This document shows positions 1 to 9,197 of a stretch of 64,000 nucleotides of DNA, piece after piece. Under the pieces are notes generated by a model. It had not been told where the DNA came from. It did not search any database and saw only the letters and a program-made list of their open reading frames with translations. Positions within the stretch are counted from its first letter, which is position 1. Each line of letters opens with the position of its first letter. The stretch comes from Leifsonia sp. 1010. GTDB lineage: Bacteria; Actinomycetota; Actinomycetes; Actinomycetales; Microbacteriaceae. The DNA is taken from positions 186,001-250,000 of the forward strand of contig NZ_JAVDSL010000001.1 in assembly GCF_031455295.1 (NCBI RefSeq), written 5' to 3'. The position numbers and the translations under genes are program-made.

Positions 1-1289
1 AAGGTGCGGCTCGCAGACGTGCCGGGCGCGAGGGTGCCGACGCTCCAGCTGATCGTGCCCGCCGTCACCGTCCCCCCTCCCGCGTCGACCACGGCCGTCG
101 TCTCGGGCGGGAGCGCATCCACGAGGAGGACCCCGGTCGCGTCGTGGGGCCCGGCATTCGCCACGACCAGCGTGTACGTCACATCGCCCCCAGGGAGGAC
201 GGTCGCCGGTCCCGACTTCGAGACGGACACATCGGCAAAGGGTTCAGCGTTGGCGCTGCATCCCGGGAGCGGAGCGCCGAGCGTAGCGGCGCGGGTGTCC
301 GCGACCCGGATGACGTTGGCGACGACGCCGGTCTGCACGTCGAAGATGCTTCCGGGGGGTGCCTGCGTGTGCACCTGGATGGGGTTGCCCGGCGAGTCTC
401 CGGTGAAGCGTCCCTGCACACTCGTGAACCCGTCGAACCGGTACGCGCCGAAGCCGGTCACCGTGCCGTCGTCGGTGAGACCCGCGGACGAGAGGAGCCC
501 TTCCACCGACTGCCGCCACGTGCCGTTGTTGGCGAAGACGCCTCCTGCGATGACGATTCCCGCATTCGTGGACTCCCCCGAGTTGTTGGAGAGTGCGCCA
601 GCGGTGCGGACGCGGCACAGGTTCGCGAACCGTCCGCCGTTGAGCGTCACGGAGCCGGTCACCTCGACCGTGCCGGTGTTGTCCATCCTGCCGTTGAGGT
701 TCGCATCGCCCTCGATCCGCAGCGCGCCGGCGTTCTCGATGTGGGCGCCGCTGTTCAGGTTGAGGGTGCCCCCGACGACCATCGTGCCCGCGTTGTCGAA
801 CGTGCCGGCGGACGGGGAGAAGCCGCCGGCGACGGTCAGCGTTCCCCCGGCCGCGATCGTGAAGGAGGAAGCGCCGTTCACGTTGAGGCCGGAGAAGGCG
901 GCAACGCCTTCGACATCGAGATCGAAGCCGGTCCCGACGGCGATGGCCGGAAAGGCGGCATTCCCGCCCGCCGCGATCACCACGGAGCCGGATGCGTTGT
1001 TCACGTAGGCGGGCTGGAGCACCGCCCCGGCTGCGACGCACAGGGTGGCACCGGACGGCAGCGCATTCACCCCGCCCGTGAAGGTGCCCGTGGCGAGCAG
1101 CACCGTCTCACCGCTCGCAAGGGCCACCGACGGGGATGCCGGATCGAGCACCCGCGTCGGTGCGCTGCACTGCGTCGCGAAGCTCGCCGCCGCGGGAGGG
1201 GCGCCGACCCCCGCTCCCACCAGCAACAGCACACCGGCGGCCGCGACGGCCACCATGCTGACGAAAGTCCGGCCCCCGATTCCCGGCAT
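1..1289 (-). CDS. DUF11-domain secreted/surface protein, C-terminus outside window
   Basis: This reading frame is open from an ATG at 1289 to the left edge, so the 3' end is missing. The product starts with a basic tip and a hydrophobic stretch (about residues 10-35, ending APPAAA), which reads as a signal peptide. The next 250 or so residues are rich in Gly, Ala, Asn and Thr with repeated 'G.L.(V/I)....N.G' units (for example FDNAGTMVVGGTLNLNSG), typical of a beta-helical, adhesin-like stalk. The visible C-terminal part (ADVSVSKSGPATVLPGGDVTYTL) is a DUF11-type Ig-like repeat found in cell-wall-attached proteins. A sorting signal, if any, would lie beyond the edge. It is divergent from the exporter at 1433. 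Extracellular role is inferred; ligand unknown. Confidence 0.8.
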   Translation of the reverse strand, partial: MPGIGGRTFVSMVAVAAAGVLLLVGAGVGAPPAAASFATQCSAPTRVLDPASPSVALASGETVLLATGTFTGGVNALPSGATLCVAAGAVLQPAYVNNASGSVVIAAGGNAAFPAIAVGTGFDLDVEGVAAFSGLNVNGASSFTIAAGGTLTVAGGFSPSAGTFDNAGTMVVGGTLNLNSGAHIENAGALRIEGDANLNGRMDNTGTVEVTGSVTLNGGRFANLCRVRTAGALSNNSGESTNAGIVIAGGVFANNGTWRQSVEGLLSSAGLTDDGTVTGFGAYRFDGFTSVQGRFTGDSPGNPIQVHTQAPPGSIFDVQTGVVANVIRVADTRAATLGAPLPGCSANAEPFADVSVSKSGPATVLPGGDVTYTLVVANAGPHDATGVLLVDALPPETTAVVDAGGGTVTAGTISWSVGTLAPGTSASRT

Positions 1290-1432
1290 GGACGCAGTAT
1301 CGTCCCGTCCCGGGCGAATGACCAGGGCCTATGACGTCGGAAAGTCCCGCCTGCGCTCGCGCAAACCGTGGGTGTCCGGCGACACACGCGCGGCGCTAGC
1401 ATGCGGCCACCGGGAGCGCGGGAGGTGCGGCC

Positions 1433-3079
1433 ATGGCAGGACGCTGGGGTGCGGTGACGGTGCTGGGGGCCGCGCAGTTCGTCATGGTGCTCGACAGCAC
1501 CGTCATGAACGTGTCCATCTCGACCGTCGTGGCGGACCTCGACACGACCATCGCGGCCATGCAGACGGCGATCACCTTCTACACGCTGACAATGGCGGCT
1601 TTTATGCTGCTCGGCGCGAAGCTCGGGGATGTGTGGGGCCGCAAGCGCGCCCTCATCATCGGGTCCATCGTCTACGCGATCGGGTCGCTGACGACGGCGC
1701 TCAGCCCGAACATCGTCGTGCTCTTCCTCGGCTGGTCCATCGTCGAAGGGCTCGGCGCCGTGCTGGTCATCCCGGCGATCGCAGCCCTCATCGCCGACAA
1801 CTACCAGGGGCACGCCCGGGTCACGGCCTTCGCCGTCATCGGGGCGTCGTCGGGGGCGGCCGTGGCGGCGGGCCCGCTCATCGGCGGCTTCCTGACCACC
1901 TACGCGAGCTGGCGGTACGTCTTCGCCGGCGAGGTCGTCATCATGGCGGTCGTCCTGGTGTTCAGCTTCCTCGTCGGCGACCATGGGACGCGCTCGCGCA
2001 TCCGGATCGACATCCTCTCGGTCCTGCTCTCCGCCGCCGGTCTGGTGCTGATCGTCTACGCCCTGCTGCAGACCAAGAGCTGGGGCTGGATCCTCGCCGG
2101 CGCCGGGGCGCCGTACACGCTGCTGGGACTGTCGCCGGTGCCCTATCTGGTGGCAGCGGGCTGCGTCCTGCTGTGGCTGTTCTTCGTCCGGCAGCGCCGG
2201 CTCGTCGCCAGCGGCCGGCCCCCGCTGCTCGACGTCTCGCTGCTGCGGATCTCGCAGCTGCGAGCAGGTGTCGGCAGTCTCGCGATCCAGTACACCGTGA
2301 CGGCCGGGCTGTTCTTCATCGTCCCGATCTACCTGCAGCTGACGCTGGGGCTGGATGCGCTGGAGACGGGGATCCGCGTCTTCCCGCTCTCGATCTCCCT
2401 CGTCCTCTTCTCCGTCCTCGGCACGATGTTCTCGAAACGGTTCTCCCCGCGCCTGATCGCCCGGGTCGGCCAGCTGACATTGGTGGTGGCCAGTCTCATC
2501 CTGCTCGGCTCGGTGGATGTGGAACTCAACAATTGGCTGTTCGCCACCGGGATGTTCATCGCCGGGGCCGCGCTCGGTCTGCTGGCCTCTCAGCTCGGGA
2601 ACGTGACGATGTCGGCCGTCGGGCCCACCCAGCTGAGCGAGGCCGGCGGCATCCAGGGCGTCTTCCAGAACCTGGGATCGTCGCTCGGTACAGCGCTGAT
2701 CGGGTCGGTGATGATCGCGTCGCTCTCGAGCGTGTTCGCCGGGGCCGTGGCCGAGAGCACACTGCCCGACGACGTCAAGAGCACGGTGCAGGAGCGCACC
2801 CAGGAGGGCATCACCCCGGTCGCCGTCGCGGACGTGCCGAAGATCGCGACGGACGCCGGGCTCGGCGACGACGACGCGAAGGCCCTGGCCGGACTGTACG
2901 AGACGTCGCAGCTGCGGTCGCTGGAGCTGTCGTTCGCGGCGCTGGCCCTGGTGTCGTGCGGCGCGCTGTTCTTCTCGCGCAACCTGCCCCGCGAGATCGT
3001 CGGAGGGTCCGCGGACCCCGTGCCGGCGCGGCCGGAACGGCCGGAGCGGTCGGAACGGCGGTCGGCGCGCCGCGCGTGA
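1433..3079 (+). CDS. MFS drug exporter, DHA2 (EmrB/QacA) family, 14 TM
   Basis: A 548-residue major facilitator protein of the proton-driven multidrug efflux group. The first helix carries the DHA2 motif LDSTVMNVSISTV, and motif A (GAKLGDVWGRKRALII) follows helix 2. Fourteen hydrophobic segments fit the QacA/EmrB type. A longer soluble loop before the last helix (about residues 445-500) is also normal for this group. The ATG is preceded by GGAGG with 7-nt spacing, and a TAGCAT -10-like element lies at 1397-1402. The tail is Arg/Glu-rich and ends 18 bases from the convergent alkylsulfatase. The substrate cannot be read from the sequence, and no adjacent regulator is visible. Confidence 0.9.
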   Translation: MAGRWGAVTVLGAAQFVMVLDSTVMNVSISTVVADLDTTIAAMQTAITFYTLTMAAFMLLGAKLGDVWGRKRALIIGSIVYAIGSLTTALSPNIVVLFLGWSIVEGLGAVLVIPAIAALIADNYQGHARVTAFAVIGASSGAAVAAGPLIGGFLTTYASWRYVFAGEVVIMAVVLVFSFLVGDHGTRSRIRIDILSVLLSAAGLVLIVYALLQTKSWGWILAGAGAPYTLLGLSPVPYLVAAGCVLLWLFFVRQRRLVASGRPPLLDVSLLRISQLRAGVGSLAIQYTVTAGLFFIVPIYLQLTLGLDALETGIRVFPLSISLVLFSVLGTMFSKRFSPRLIARVGQLTLVVASLILLGSVDVELNNWLFATGMFIAGAALGLLASQLGNVTMSAVGPTQLSEAGGIQGVFQNLGSSLGTALIGSVMIASLSSVFAGAVAESTLPDDVKSTVQERTQEGITPVAVADVPKIATDAGLGDDDAKALAGLYETSQLRSLELSFAALALVSCGALFFSRNLPREIVGGSADPVPARPERPERSERRSARRA

Positions 3080-3097
3080 GACCGCGCGGCGACCGCA

Positions 3098-4968
3098 CTA
3101 CGGCAGGACGATGTTGAAGCCCGGGTCCCCGCGCTGCAGGACTGCCGTCAGCTGCTGCAGCACGCCGGCGTCGCCCTCCAGCGACATACTGGCCGGCGAC
3201 GGATTCCCGCCCAGCAGCGCCAGGAAGTCCGGCTTGGTGATCGTCAGACGCAGCGGCACGTCGCCCGGCGCTCGGCGTTCGACATGGATGAGCACGCCGT
3301 TCGTCAGAGTCAGATGGAAAGTGCGGCCGAGGTCGGTGAAGTCGACTTCGAGCGATAGGTCCAGGTCCCACGCTTTCGGGCCGTCGACGGTGATGGCGAT
3401 CGAGTCGAAGATCTGCTCCGGCGTCAGCTCGGCGAGCACGGCAGGGGCGTTCGCGGCAGTCGGCGTGCCGAAGTTGCCCTCGCGCAGCTCGGTCGCCCCC
3501 GAGAGGAAGAAGTTGCGCCAGGTGGCGTTCTCCGAACCGTAGGCGAGCTGCTCGAGCGTGTCCGCGTAGAGGGACTTCGCGGGCGCGCTGTCCGGGTCGG
3601 CGAACACGGCATGGTCGAGCAGGGTCGCCGCCCAGCGGAAATCACCGTCGTCATAGGCGGCCTGCGCCAGCTCGACGACGCGGTCGACGCCGCCGATCGC
3701 CCTCACATAGCGCTCGGCGAGCGCCTGTGGTGGATGCGGCCAGAGTCGCGCCGGATTGCCGTCGAACCAGCCGAGGTAGCGCTGCGCGATCGCCTTGACG
3801 TTGTGCGAGACGGACCCGTAGTAGCCGCGCGTGCTCCACTCCCGCTCCAGGGCGGGCGGCAGCGTCAGCTCCTCGGCGATCTCCGTGCCGGTCAGTCCCC
3901 TGTTCAACAGCCGGAGGGTCTGGTCGTGCAGGTACCCGTAGAGGTCGCGCTGGATGCGCAGGAAGGCGACCAGCTCCTCCCGCCCCCAGGTGGGCCAATG
4001 GTGGGAGGTGAACAGCACGTCGGCGCGGTCGCCGTAGCGTTCGATCGCCTCGGTCAAATACTCCGACCACACGTGCGGGTCGCGCACGAGGGCGCCGCGG
4101 AGCGTCAGCAGGTTGTGGAGGTTATGGGTGCGTTCTCGGCCATGCAGAGTGCGCTGTAGCGCGGGATGAAGAAGTGCATCTCCGCCGGCGCCTCGGTGTT
4201 CGGGGCCAGCTGGAACTCGAACTCCACCCCGTCGAAAGTGAGCCGCTCGCCGGTTTCGGCGACATCGATCGTCGGCACGAGCAGAGTCGTCTCCCCCGTC
4301 GACAGCGTCAGGCCGAGGCCCGCACCGACCTGCCCGGAGGGACCGCGGTCGAGCGCGGCAACGTACATGTAGCCGGCCCTCCGTGCCATCGCGGTGCCCG
4401 CATACACGTTCTCCGAGATGGAGTGCTCGATGAACCCGGCCGGGGCGACGATCTCGACGCGGCCGTCCTCCACCTCCTCCGCGCTGACGATGCCGAGCAC
4501 GCCGCCGAAGTGGTCCAGGTGGCTGTGGGTGAAGATCACCGCGACGATCGGGCGGTCACCGCGATGCCGGCGGTAGAGGCCGAGGGCGGCGGCGGCGGTC
4601 TCCTTCGTGAGCAGTGGATCGACGACGATGACGCCCGAGTCCCCCTCGATGAACGACATCACCGACAGGTCCAGCCCGCGCACCTGGTACAGACCCTCCG
4701 TCACCTCGAACAGCCCGTTCTTCAGCACGAGCTTCCCCTGGCGCCAGAGGCTCGGGTGGACCGTCGGCGGAGCATCCCCGTCGAGGAAGCCGAAGGTGGA
4801 GGTGTCCCAGACGACCGTGCCGGCCGCGTCGCGGATGGCCGGGTCGTCCAGGGTGCCGAGGAAGCCGCGTTCTGCTGCCGCGAAGTCCGCGCCGTCGGAG
4901 AACGGGAGCGCGTCGCCGGCGTCGCGGTGGGCCTCTCGGATGGACGGAGCCGGTTCGTTCTGCTGCAT
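3098..4968 (-). pseudogene. Alkyl/aryl-sulfatase (SdsA1/BDS1 type), frameshifted
   Basis: Two adjacent minus-strand frames together encode one alkylsulfatase, an enzyme that releases sulfate from alkyl sulfates such as SDS. The first half starts at ATG 4968 (GAGGGG ribosome site) and carries the metallo-beta-lactamase zinc motif THSHLDHFGG. It reads MAENA and then runs into a stop at 4105-4107. The family motif (MAEN-A-THNLHNL) continues in the next frame, ending in an SCP2-like C-terminal domain. A single missing base within 4126-4131 explains it: the span is 1871 nt, and one added base gives exactly 624 codons. The missing position separates the zinc-binding histidines of the third motif from the first half. 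It may be a real null mutation or a sequencing error; no other damage is visible. Confidence 0.88.
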
Positions 4969-5078
4969 GCTGCATCCCCTCGTCGCGGTGGTGTCGGGCA
5001 GATCATCCACCGGGGCGAGGGTCCGCGGCTAGACGCGACCGCGGGCGCCGGCTTCGGGCGCGCGACCGGGCGCGCGGG

Positions 5079-7376
5079 CTACACCGGCGGAGCACCCGGC
5101 TCGACGATCGCGCGCTCCAGGCGACGGACGACCTCCAGATAGTCGGCGGTCCAGATGATGCGGACGGCCGTCGCGGCGCCGGCCGTCGAATGGTCGAGCT
5201 CGCCCAGCACAGCGGAGGCCAGGGAGCGGTCGGCGGCGGGATCCGGGGGCGCCGGCGTCGGCAGGTCGGCGCGGGACTCGAGGGCCGAGGCGAGGGCGCG
5301 GTACCAGTCCTCCAGGCGGTCGACCTGCCCGTCGAGGGTCGCGTGTGCGGCGGCCGCACCGGGAGCAGCCGAGGGTTCGGACGACTGACCGCGCCACAGC
5401 TCCAGGATCGCGTCGGCCGCGAGCCGGATGCCCGCGACGCCGGTGACGGTCGCCGACACCTCCGCGAGGGGGCGGGGCTTGGCACCTCGCTCCGTCAGGT
5501 AGGTGCGGAAGGCGTCGTCCAGCCGACGGGAGGCCGCCGCGGCTCTGAGCGACTGCTGCCGCGGCTCGGCGCCACGCGGTGTCGCCGGGTCGCAGCGCGC
5601 CAGTCCGAACTCGACGGCGGCACGGAGGTAGTCGATGCCGGCCAGATACGCATCCCCGACGGCCGTCCGCAGCGACGCGGACGCACCGCGCGGCCAGAAC
5701 AGGGCGCCGACGACGAGGCTGACCGCACAGCCGAGGGCGATGTCCTCGATGCGGATCAGGCCCACGGTCCATCCCGTCGGCGCGATGACGTTGAACAGCA
5801 GGACGAGGACCACCGTGAACGCCGCCTGACCGGCAGCGAATGAGATCGCCGCCGGCGCGATCCCTGCGATGAGGATGGCGACGGGGAGCACCAGCCACAG
5901 CGCGACCGGGTTGCCGCCGATGACGAACAGCGCGGCCGCGCCGACGATCACGCCGACGACCGTGCCGAGCACGCCCCGGAGCGCCGTCTGCCCGGTGTTG
6001 AGTGCGCTCGAACGCAGGACGGATATGGTTCCGAGCACGACCCAGAACGAGTGCTGGACGCCGGTCGCCTTGGCGAGCAGGACGGCCAGGCCCAGGCCGA
6101 TCGCACCGCGGATGCTGTTGCGCAGCCAGACCGAGTTCCAGCCGACGAACCCCGACGCACGCTCCGTCGCCGCCGCCAGCGGACCGCTCAGATCACCCGG
6201 CTGCCGACCCAGCATCCGCTGCCACCAGGTGCGCCGCTCCGCGCGTGCTGTCAGGGCGATGTTGCCCGCCACGGTCTCGACGGCGTAGGCGAGCTCCTGG
6301 GCTCGGAAGCCCGGGTCGAGGGCGGCCACGAATCGCTCGGCCTGCTCATCGGAGGCGGGAGTGCGCCCCACCGGAGAAACGGCGAGCGTCGTCTGCTCCA
6401 CGGCTGCCCGTTCGAGCGCGAGGCGGTCGAGCGCCGACTCCAGCGCTGCGGGATCCGCGGCGTGCTGAGCGAGAACGAGCGCGCCCTCCTCGAGCACATC
6501 GGCCGCCGCCGCCCCCAGCCGCGCTGCCGCGGCCGTCGCCGAGCGCGGACCTGCAGCATCCATCCCGTCGGGCGGTGCGGCCCGATGGCGGACCATCTGG
6601 CCGATCACCGCATTCAGCCAGTTCAGCTCGTCGACCAGCCGGACGACGGTCCGCGCCGGCGCGCTCAGTCCGGTCGGGCGGTACGGGGTGGCCAGGAATA
6701 CGCTCTGCAGTGCGCCGACCGCAGCCTCCCCCGCCGCAGCGGTCCGCTCGCGCAGGGCCGCGATCTCGGCGGCATCCCCCATCATCGGGAGCTCAGCCCG
6801 GATGCGGGCGGCGAGCGCGCGGGACGCCTCGACGGCGGGAAGACGCAGCGGCTCGCGGGCCGGCGCCGGCCAGAGAAGGGTGATGGCGATGAGTCCGACG
6901 ACCGCCGCGATCCCCCAGCCGAGCAGGCGCGGGCCGATGTCGGCGACGGTCCCCGGCAGGGTGACCGGCAGCACGAAGGCGAGGAGCAGGGAGGTGCCGG
7001 CCGAGGCGATGACGGAACTCACCGAACCCGCGAACAGCACGACGAGGGCGACCACGGCCATCGCGAGGGAGGACAGCCAGATCGGGGACGACGCGAGCGT
7101 GCCCAGGCAGACGAGCACCGCTCCCGTGATGGCGAGAGCCGCGTGCGCCTGCACCCGCTCGCGCAGCGGGCCGCCGAAGTCGACGAAGAGCAGCATGGCG
7201 AAGGCGCCGAACGCGCCGAACAGCGCGACCTCGGGATTTCCGATGACCCGGCTGCCGAGCAGGAACAGCAGAGGCACCGCGATGGCCGCGCGCGCCGCGC
7301 GACGCAGCGCACTGAAGCCCGGATCGTGGCGTCGGAGCCAGGACGTCACCCGCACGCGGCCTCCTCCCTCGGCCAC
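5079..7376 (-). CDS. FUSC-family aromatic acid/toxic compound exporter-like membrane protein
   Basis: A 756-765 residue inner-membrane protein with two clusters of hydrophobic helices (about residues 25-180 and 410-560), each followed by a long Ala/Arg-rich cytoplasmic domain. This two-block layout is that of the fusaric acid resistance (FUSC/AaeB) family. A GTG at 7376 gives the longest form, but a strong GGAGGAGG lies just inside it. Translation therefore more likely starts at GTG 7355 or 7349 (VTSWLRR). It sits downstream of a palindromic repeat and upstream of the broken alkylsulfatase on the same strand. Substrate unknown. Confidence 0.85.
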   Translation of the reverse strand: MAEGGGRVRVTSWLRRHDPGFSALRRAARAAIAVPLLFLLGSRVIGNPEVALFGAFGAFAMLLFVDFGGPLRERVQAHAALAITGAVLVCLGTLASSPIWLSSLAMAVVALVVLFAGSVSSVIASAGTSLLLAFVLPVTLPGTVADIGPRLLGWGIAAVVGLIAITLLWPAPAREPLRLPAVEASRALAARIRAELPMMGDAAEIAALRERTAAAGEAAVGALQSVFLATPYRPTGLSAPARTVVRLVDELNWLNAVIGQMVRHRAAPPDGMDAAGPRSATAAAARLGAAAADVLEEGALVLAQHAADPAALESALDRLALERAAVEQTTLAVSPVGRTPASDEQAERFVAALDPGFRAQELAYAVETVAGNIALTARAERRTWWQRMLGRQPGDLSGPLAAATERASGFVGWNSVWLRNSIRGAIGLGLAVLLAKATGVQHSFWVVLGTISVLRSSALNTGQTALRGVLGTVVGVIVGAAALFVIGGNPVALWLVLPVAILIAGIAPAAISFAAGQAAFTVVLVLLFNVIAPTGWTVGLIRIEDIALGCAVSLVVGALFWPRGASASLRTAVGDAYLAGIDYLRAAVEFGLARCDPATPRGAEPRQQSLRAAAASRRLDDAFRTYLTERGAKPRPLAEVSATVTGVAGIRLAADAILELWRGQSSEPSAAPGAAAAHATLDGQVDRLEDWYRALASALESRADLPTPAPPDPAADRSLASAVLGELDHSTAGAATAVRIIWTADYLEVVRRLERAIVEPGAPPV

Positions 7377-7422
7377 ACCCTACTCGGCGCCTCTCTCCGT
7401 CGCCCACCCCTCTCCCCCCACC

Positions 7423-7484
7423 GTCGAGTCCGCAAACTTTGCACGTGGCGCGCGGCGGGAGCGTGCAAAGTTTGTGGACTCGAC
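7423..7484. repeat. Perfect-size intergenic palindrome, 23-bp arms
   Basis: Left arm 7423-7445 (GTCGAGTCCGCAAACTTTGC..) and right arm 7462-7484 pair over 23 positions with a single G-T mismatch, leaving a 16-nt loop. It lies between the end of the DUF6766 gene and the start of the FUSC gene, both on the minus strand. It could terminate the upstream transcript or be a REP-like element. Compare the 23-bp palindrome at 51298-51364. Confidence 0.8.
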
Positions 7485-7518
7485 GCTGGGGGTGGGGGTG
7501 GAGATGGGGAGCGGGCGC

Positions 7519-7540
7519 GGGGGCGGGGGCGGGGGCGGGG
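7519..7540 (+). repeat. GGGGGC tandem run, G-quadruplex motif
   Basis: Three GGGGGC units followed by GGGG form four G-tracts separated by single C residues. The run ends one base before the stop codon region of the DUF6766 gene on the opposite strand. Four G-tracts with one-base loops meet the usual G-quadruplex pattern; folding is inference. Confidence 0.75.
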
Positions 7541-8212
7541 CTACTCGGCGTCGACGGCGCTCGTGTGGTGGGGCGCTCCGACGGGCTTCGACTCGGAGGA
7601 GCCGCGCTGCCGGAGGTAGATCGAGAACGCGACCATGCTCCCGACCGCCAGGAACTCGGACTGCCAGTTCTGCAGCGTCCTGTTCCAGAAGTCCGCCGAG
7701 ACCAGGTATTGTCCCCAGCTCACCATCGCCTCGTGGTGCTCCACCTGCTCGGCGTTGTAGACGACCTGGCCCGCCAGCGACTGGAGCAGCCACGACAGCA
7801 GGAAGATCGCCCCCATCACGATCAGGAGCGAGTTGGAGTAGAGCGCGCTGCGCCATCCCCCAACCTTCGCCCAGCTCGGCGAGTCGGGCCGCGCGTGCCG
7901 ACCCATCAGCTGCTCCTCATCGGTGCCGAGACCTTCGTCGCCGGGCTTCTTCGACTCGGGCGACCCCTTCTGGACGAGCCAGATCGTCGCCAGGATCAGC
8001 AGGAAGAACTGCAGGTACTCCGACTGCCAGTTCTCGGCGACGTCCACGACGAAGTCGGACGAGGTGATGAAAGCGAGCCAGGACTCCGTGCTGCCGCCGT
8101 GCGAGAGCTGATCCTGGTTGAACTGGAACAGTCCCGCGACGGACTGCCCGATCAGGGCGGCGAGGAAGAGCGCGGCGAACGCGATGCTGAGGCCGTGCTC
8201 GCGCAGTCTCAT
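7541..8212 (-). CDS. DUF6766 family membrane protein
   Basis: A 223-residue protein with four hydrophobic helices in two similar halves. Each half has a W..E(Y/F)LQ/LAV element next to a helix (NWQSEYLQFFLLILATIW and NWQSEFLAVGSMVAFSIYLRQRGS), so it looks like an internal duplication. It resembles the actinobacterial and proteobacterial DUF6766 family, whose function is not known. The ATG at 8212 lies only 4 bases after the stop of a 27-codon membrane ORF, so the two are probably co-transcribed and perhaps translationally coupled. Confidence 0.8.
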   Translation of the reverse strand: MRLREHGLSIAFAALFLAALIGQSVAGLFQFNQDQLSHGGSTESWLAFITSSDFVVDVAENWQSEYLQFFLLILATIWLVQKGSPESKKPGDEGLGTDEEQLMGRHARPDSPSWAKVGGWRSALYSNSLLIVMGAIFLLSWLLQSLAGQVVYNAEQVEHHEAMVSWGQYLVSADFWNRTLQNWQSEFLAVGSMVAFSIYLRQRGSSESKPVGAPHHTSAVDAE

Positions 8213-8216
8213 CCCG

Positions 8217-8300
8217 TCACCGTCCCGAGATGACGACGGCGAACATGAGCGCCAGACCGACGATGATTCCCACGAGCCAACCAGTGAACACGACTTTCAT
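8217..8300 (-). CDS. Tiny single-helix membrane protein (27 aa)
   Basis: ATG at 8300 opens a 27-codon frame, MKVVFTGWLVGIIVGLALMF followed by AVVISGR and a stop. It is one hydrophobic helix with a Lys near the N-terminus and an Arg at the C-terminus. It ends 4 bases before the DUF6766 start. The composition and coupling suggest a real small protein, possibly a partner of the DUF6766 protein, although so short an ORF could also be chance. Confidence 0.5.
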   Translation of the reverse strand: MKVVFTGWLVGIIVGLALMFAVVISGR

Positions 8301-8393
8301 GCGCTGAACCGTACGCCCGGGCTCCGGCGGGAGTGAACGGGGTGCCGAAGAGACGGAAGTGTGCTAGAAAGGGCAACCGGGAGGTTGCTTATC

Positions 8394-8867
8394 ATGGTGG
8401 ATGTGGAGCGCAGCATCGTGGTGCGGGCGACGCAGGAGCGGGTATGGGCGGCCATCGTCGACTCGAAGGAGTTCGGGGCGTGGTTCGGCGCGGAGTTCGA
8501 CGGGCCGTTCGAGGTCGGCCGGACGACGACCGGGCGGATCGTTCCCACGACGGTCGACGCCGAGGTCGCCGCCGCACAGGAGCCGCACCGCGGGTCTCCG
8601 ATCGCGGCCGTGGTCATCGCCATCGAGCCGCCGACGCGGTTCGCCTTCCGCTGGCAGCCGGCGCCCGGCTCCGACGTGCTGACGACCGTCGAGTTCCGCC
8701 TGGCGGCCGAGGGCGACGGCGTCCGCGTCACCATCACGGAGGACGGATTCGGTGCGCTGCCCGAGGACATCCGCGATCAGGCGCGCGAGAGCAACGACGG
8801 CGGCTGGGAGGCGCAGACCCGTCTCCTCGGCGCTTATCTCGAGCGCACCTCCCTAGAACGCCCGTGA
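8394..8867 (+). CDS. SRPBCC/AHSA1-like domain protein
   Basis: A 157-residue single-domain protein of the START/SRPBCC superfamily (Aha1-like, COG3832). It begins VERSIVVRATQERVWAAIVD and contains the usual FGAWFGAEF and EPPTRFAFRW blocks; these proteins form a helix-grip pocket for a hydrophobic ligand. The ATG at 8394 has GGGAGG upstream with 9-nt spacing, and the longer upstream frame lacks a site. Its stop overlaps the GTG of the ArsR-type regulator by four bases (GTGA). SRPBCC-ArsR pairs of this kind are common in actinobacteria; the ligand is unknown. Confidence 0.85.
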   Translation: MVDVERSIVVRATQERVWAAIVDSKEFGAWFGAEFDGPFEVGRTTTGRIVPTTVDAEVAAAQEPHRGSPIAAVVIAIEPPTRFAFRWQPAPGSDVLTTVEFRLAAEGDGVRVTITEDGFGALPEDIRDQARESNDGGWEAQTRLLGAYLERTSLERP

Positions 8868-9187
8868 CGGCGACACTCGAGGCGGCAGCGCCGGTGTTCG
8901 CCGCACTCGGCGACCCCACCCGGCTGGGGCTGGTGCTCGCCCTCGGCGATTCGGGCCCGCGGACGGCGGCGCGGCTCGCGGCCGAACGCCCGGTGACGCG
9001 GCAGGCGGTCGAGAAGCACCTCGCGATCCTCGACGCTGCGGGGCTGGTGCACAGCGAGCGCCGCGGACGGGAGCGGCTCTGGCGGGTCGACCCGGCGGCT
9101 CTCGCGTCGGCCGGCGAACTGCTGCGGCAGGCCTCGGCCCGGTGGGATGCGGCGCTCGAGCGGCTGCGCATCCACGTCGAGGGATGA
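8864..9187 (+). CDS. ArsR/SmtB-type winged-helix regulator
   Basis: A 107-residue helix-turn-helix protein: PVFAALGDPTRLGLVLAL is the classic ArsR start, followed by the recognition region RPVTRQAVEKHLAILDAAGL and the wing (VHSERRGRERLWRVDP). There are no metal-binding cysteines in helix alpha3, so it is not an obvious metal sensor. It belongs to the subset paired with an AHSA1-like gene. The GTG overlaps the preceding stop as GTGA, so it is co-translated. It probably represses its own operon. Confidence 0.87.
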   Translation: MTATLEAAAPVFAALGDPTRLGLVLALGDSGPRTAARLAAERPVTRQAVEKHLAILDAAGLVHSERRGRERLWRVDPAALASAGELLRQASARWDAALERLRIHVEG

Positions 9188-9197
9188 CCCCGGCGGA

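Noticed and set aside
244-1041. Long Arg-rich minus-strand frame within the surface-protein gene
   Set aside because: It is an out-of-frame shadow; the neighbouring frame from 1289 has a signal peptide and DUF11 repeat.
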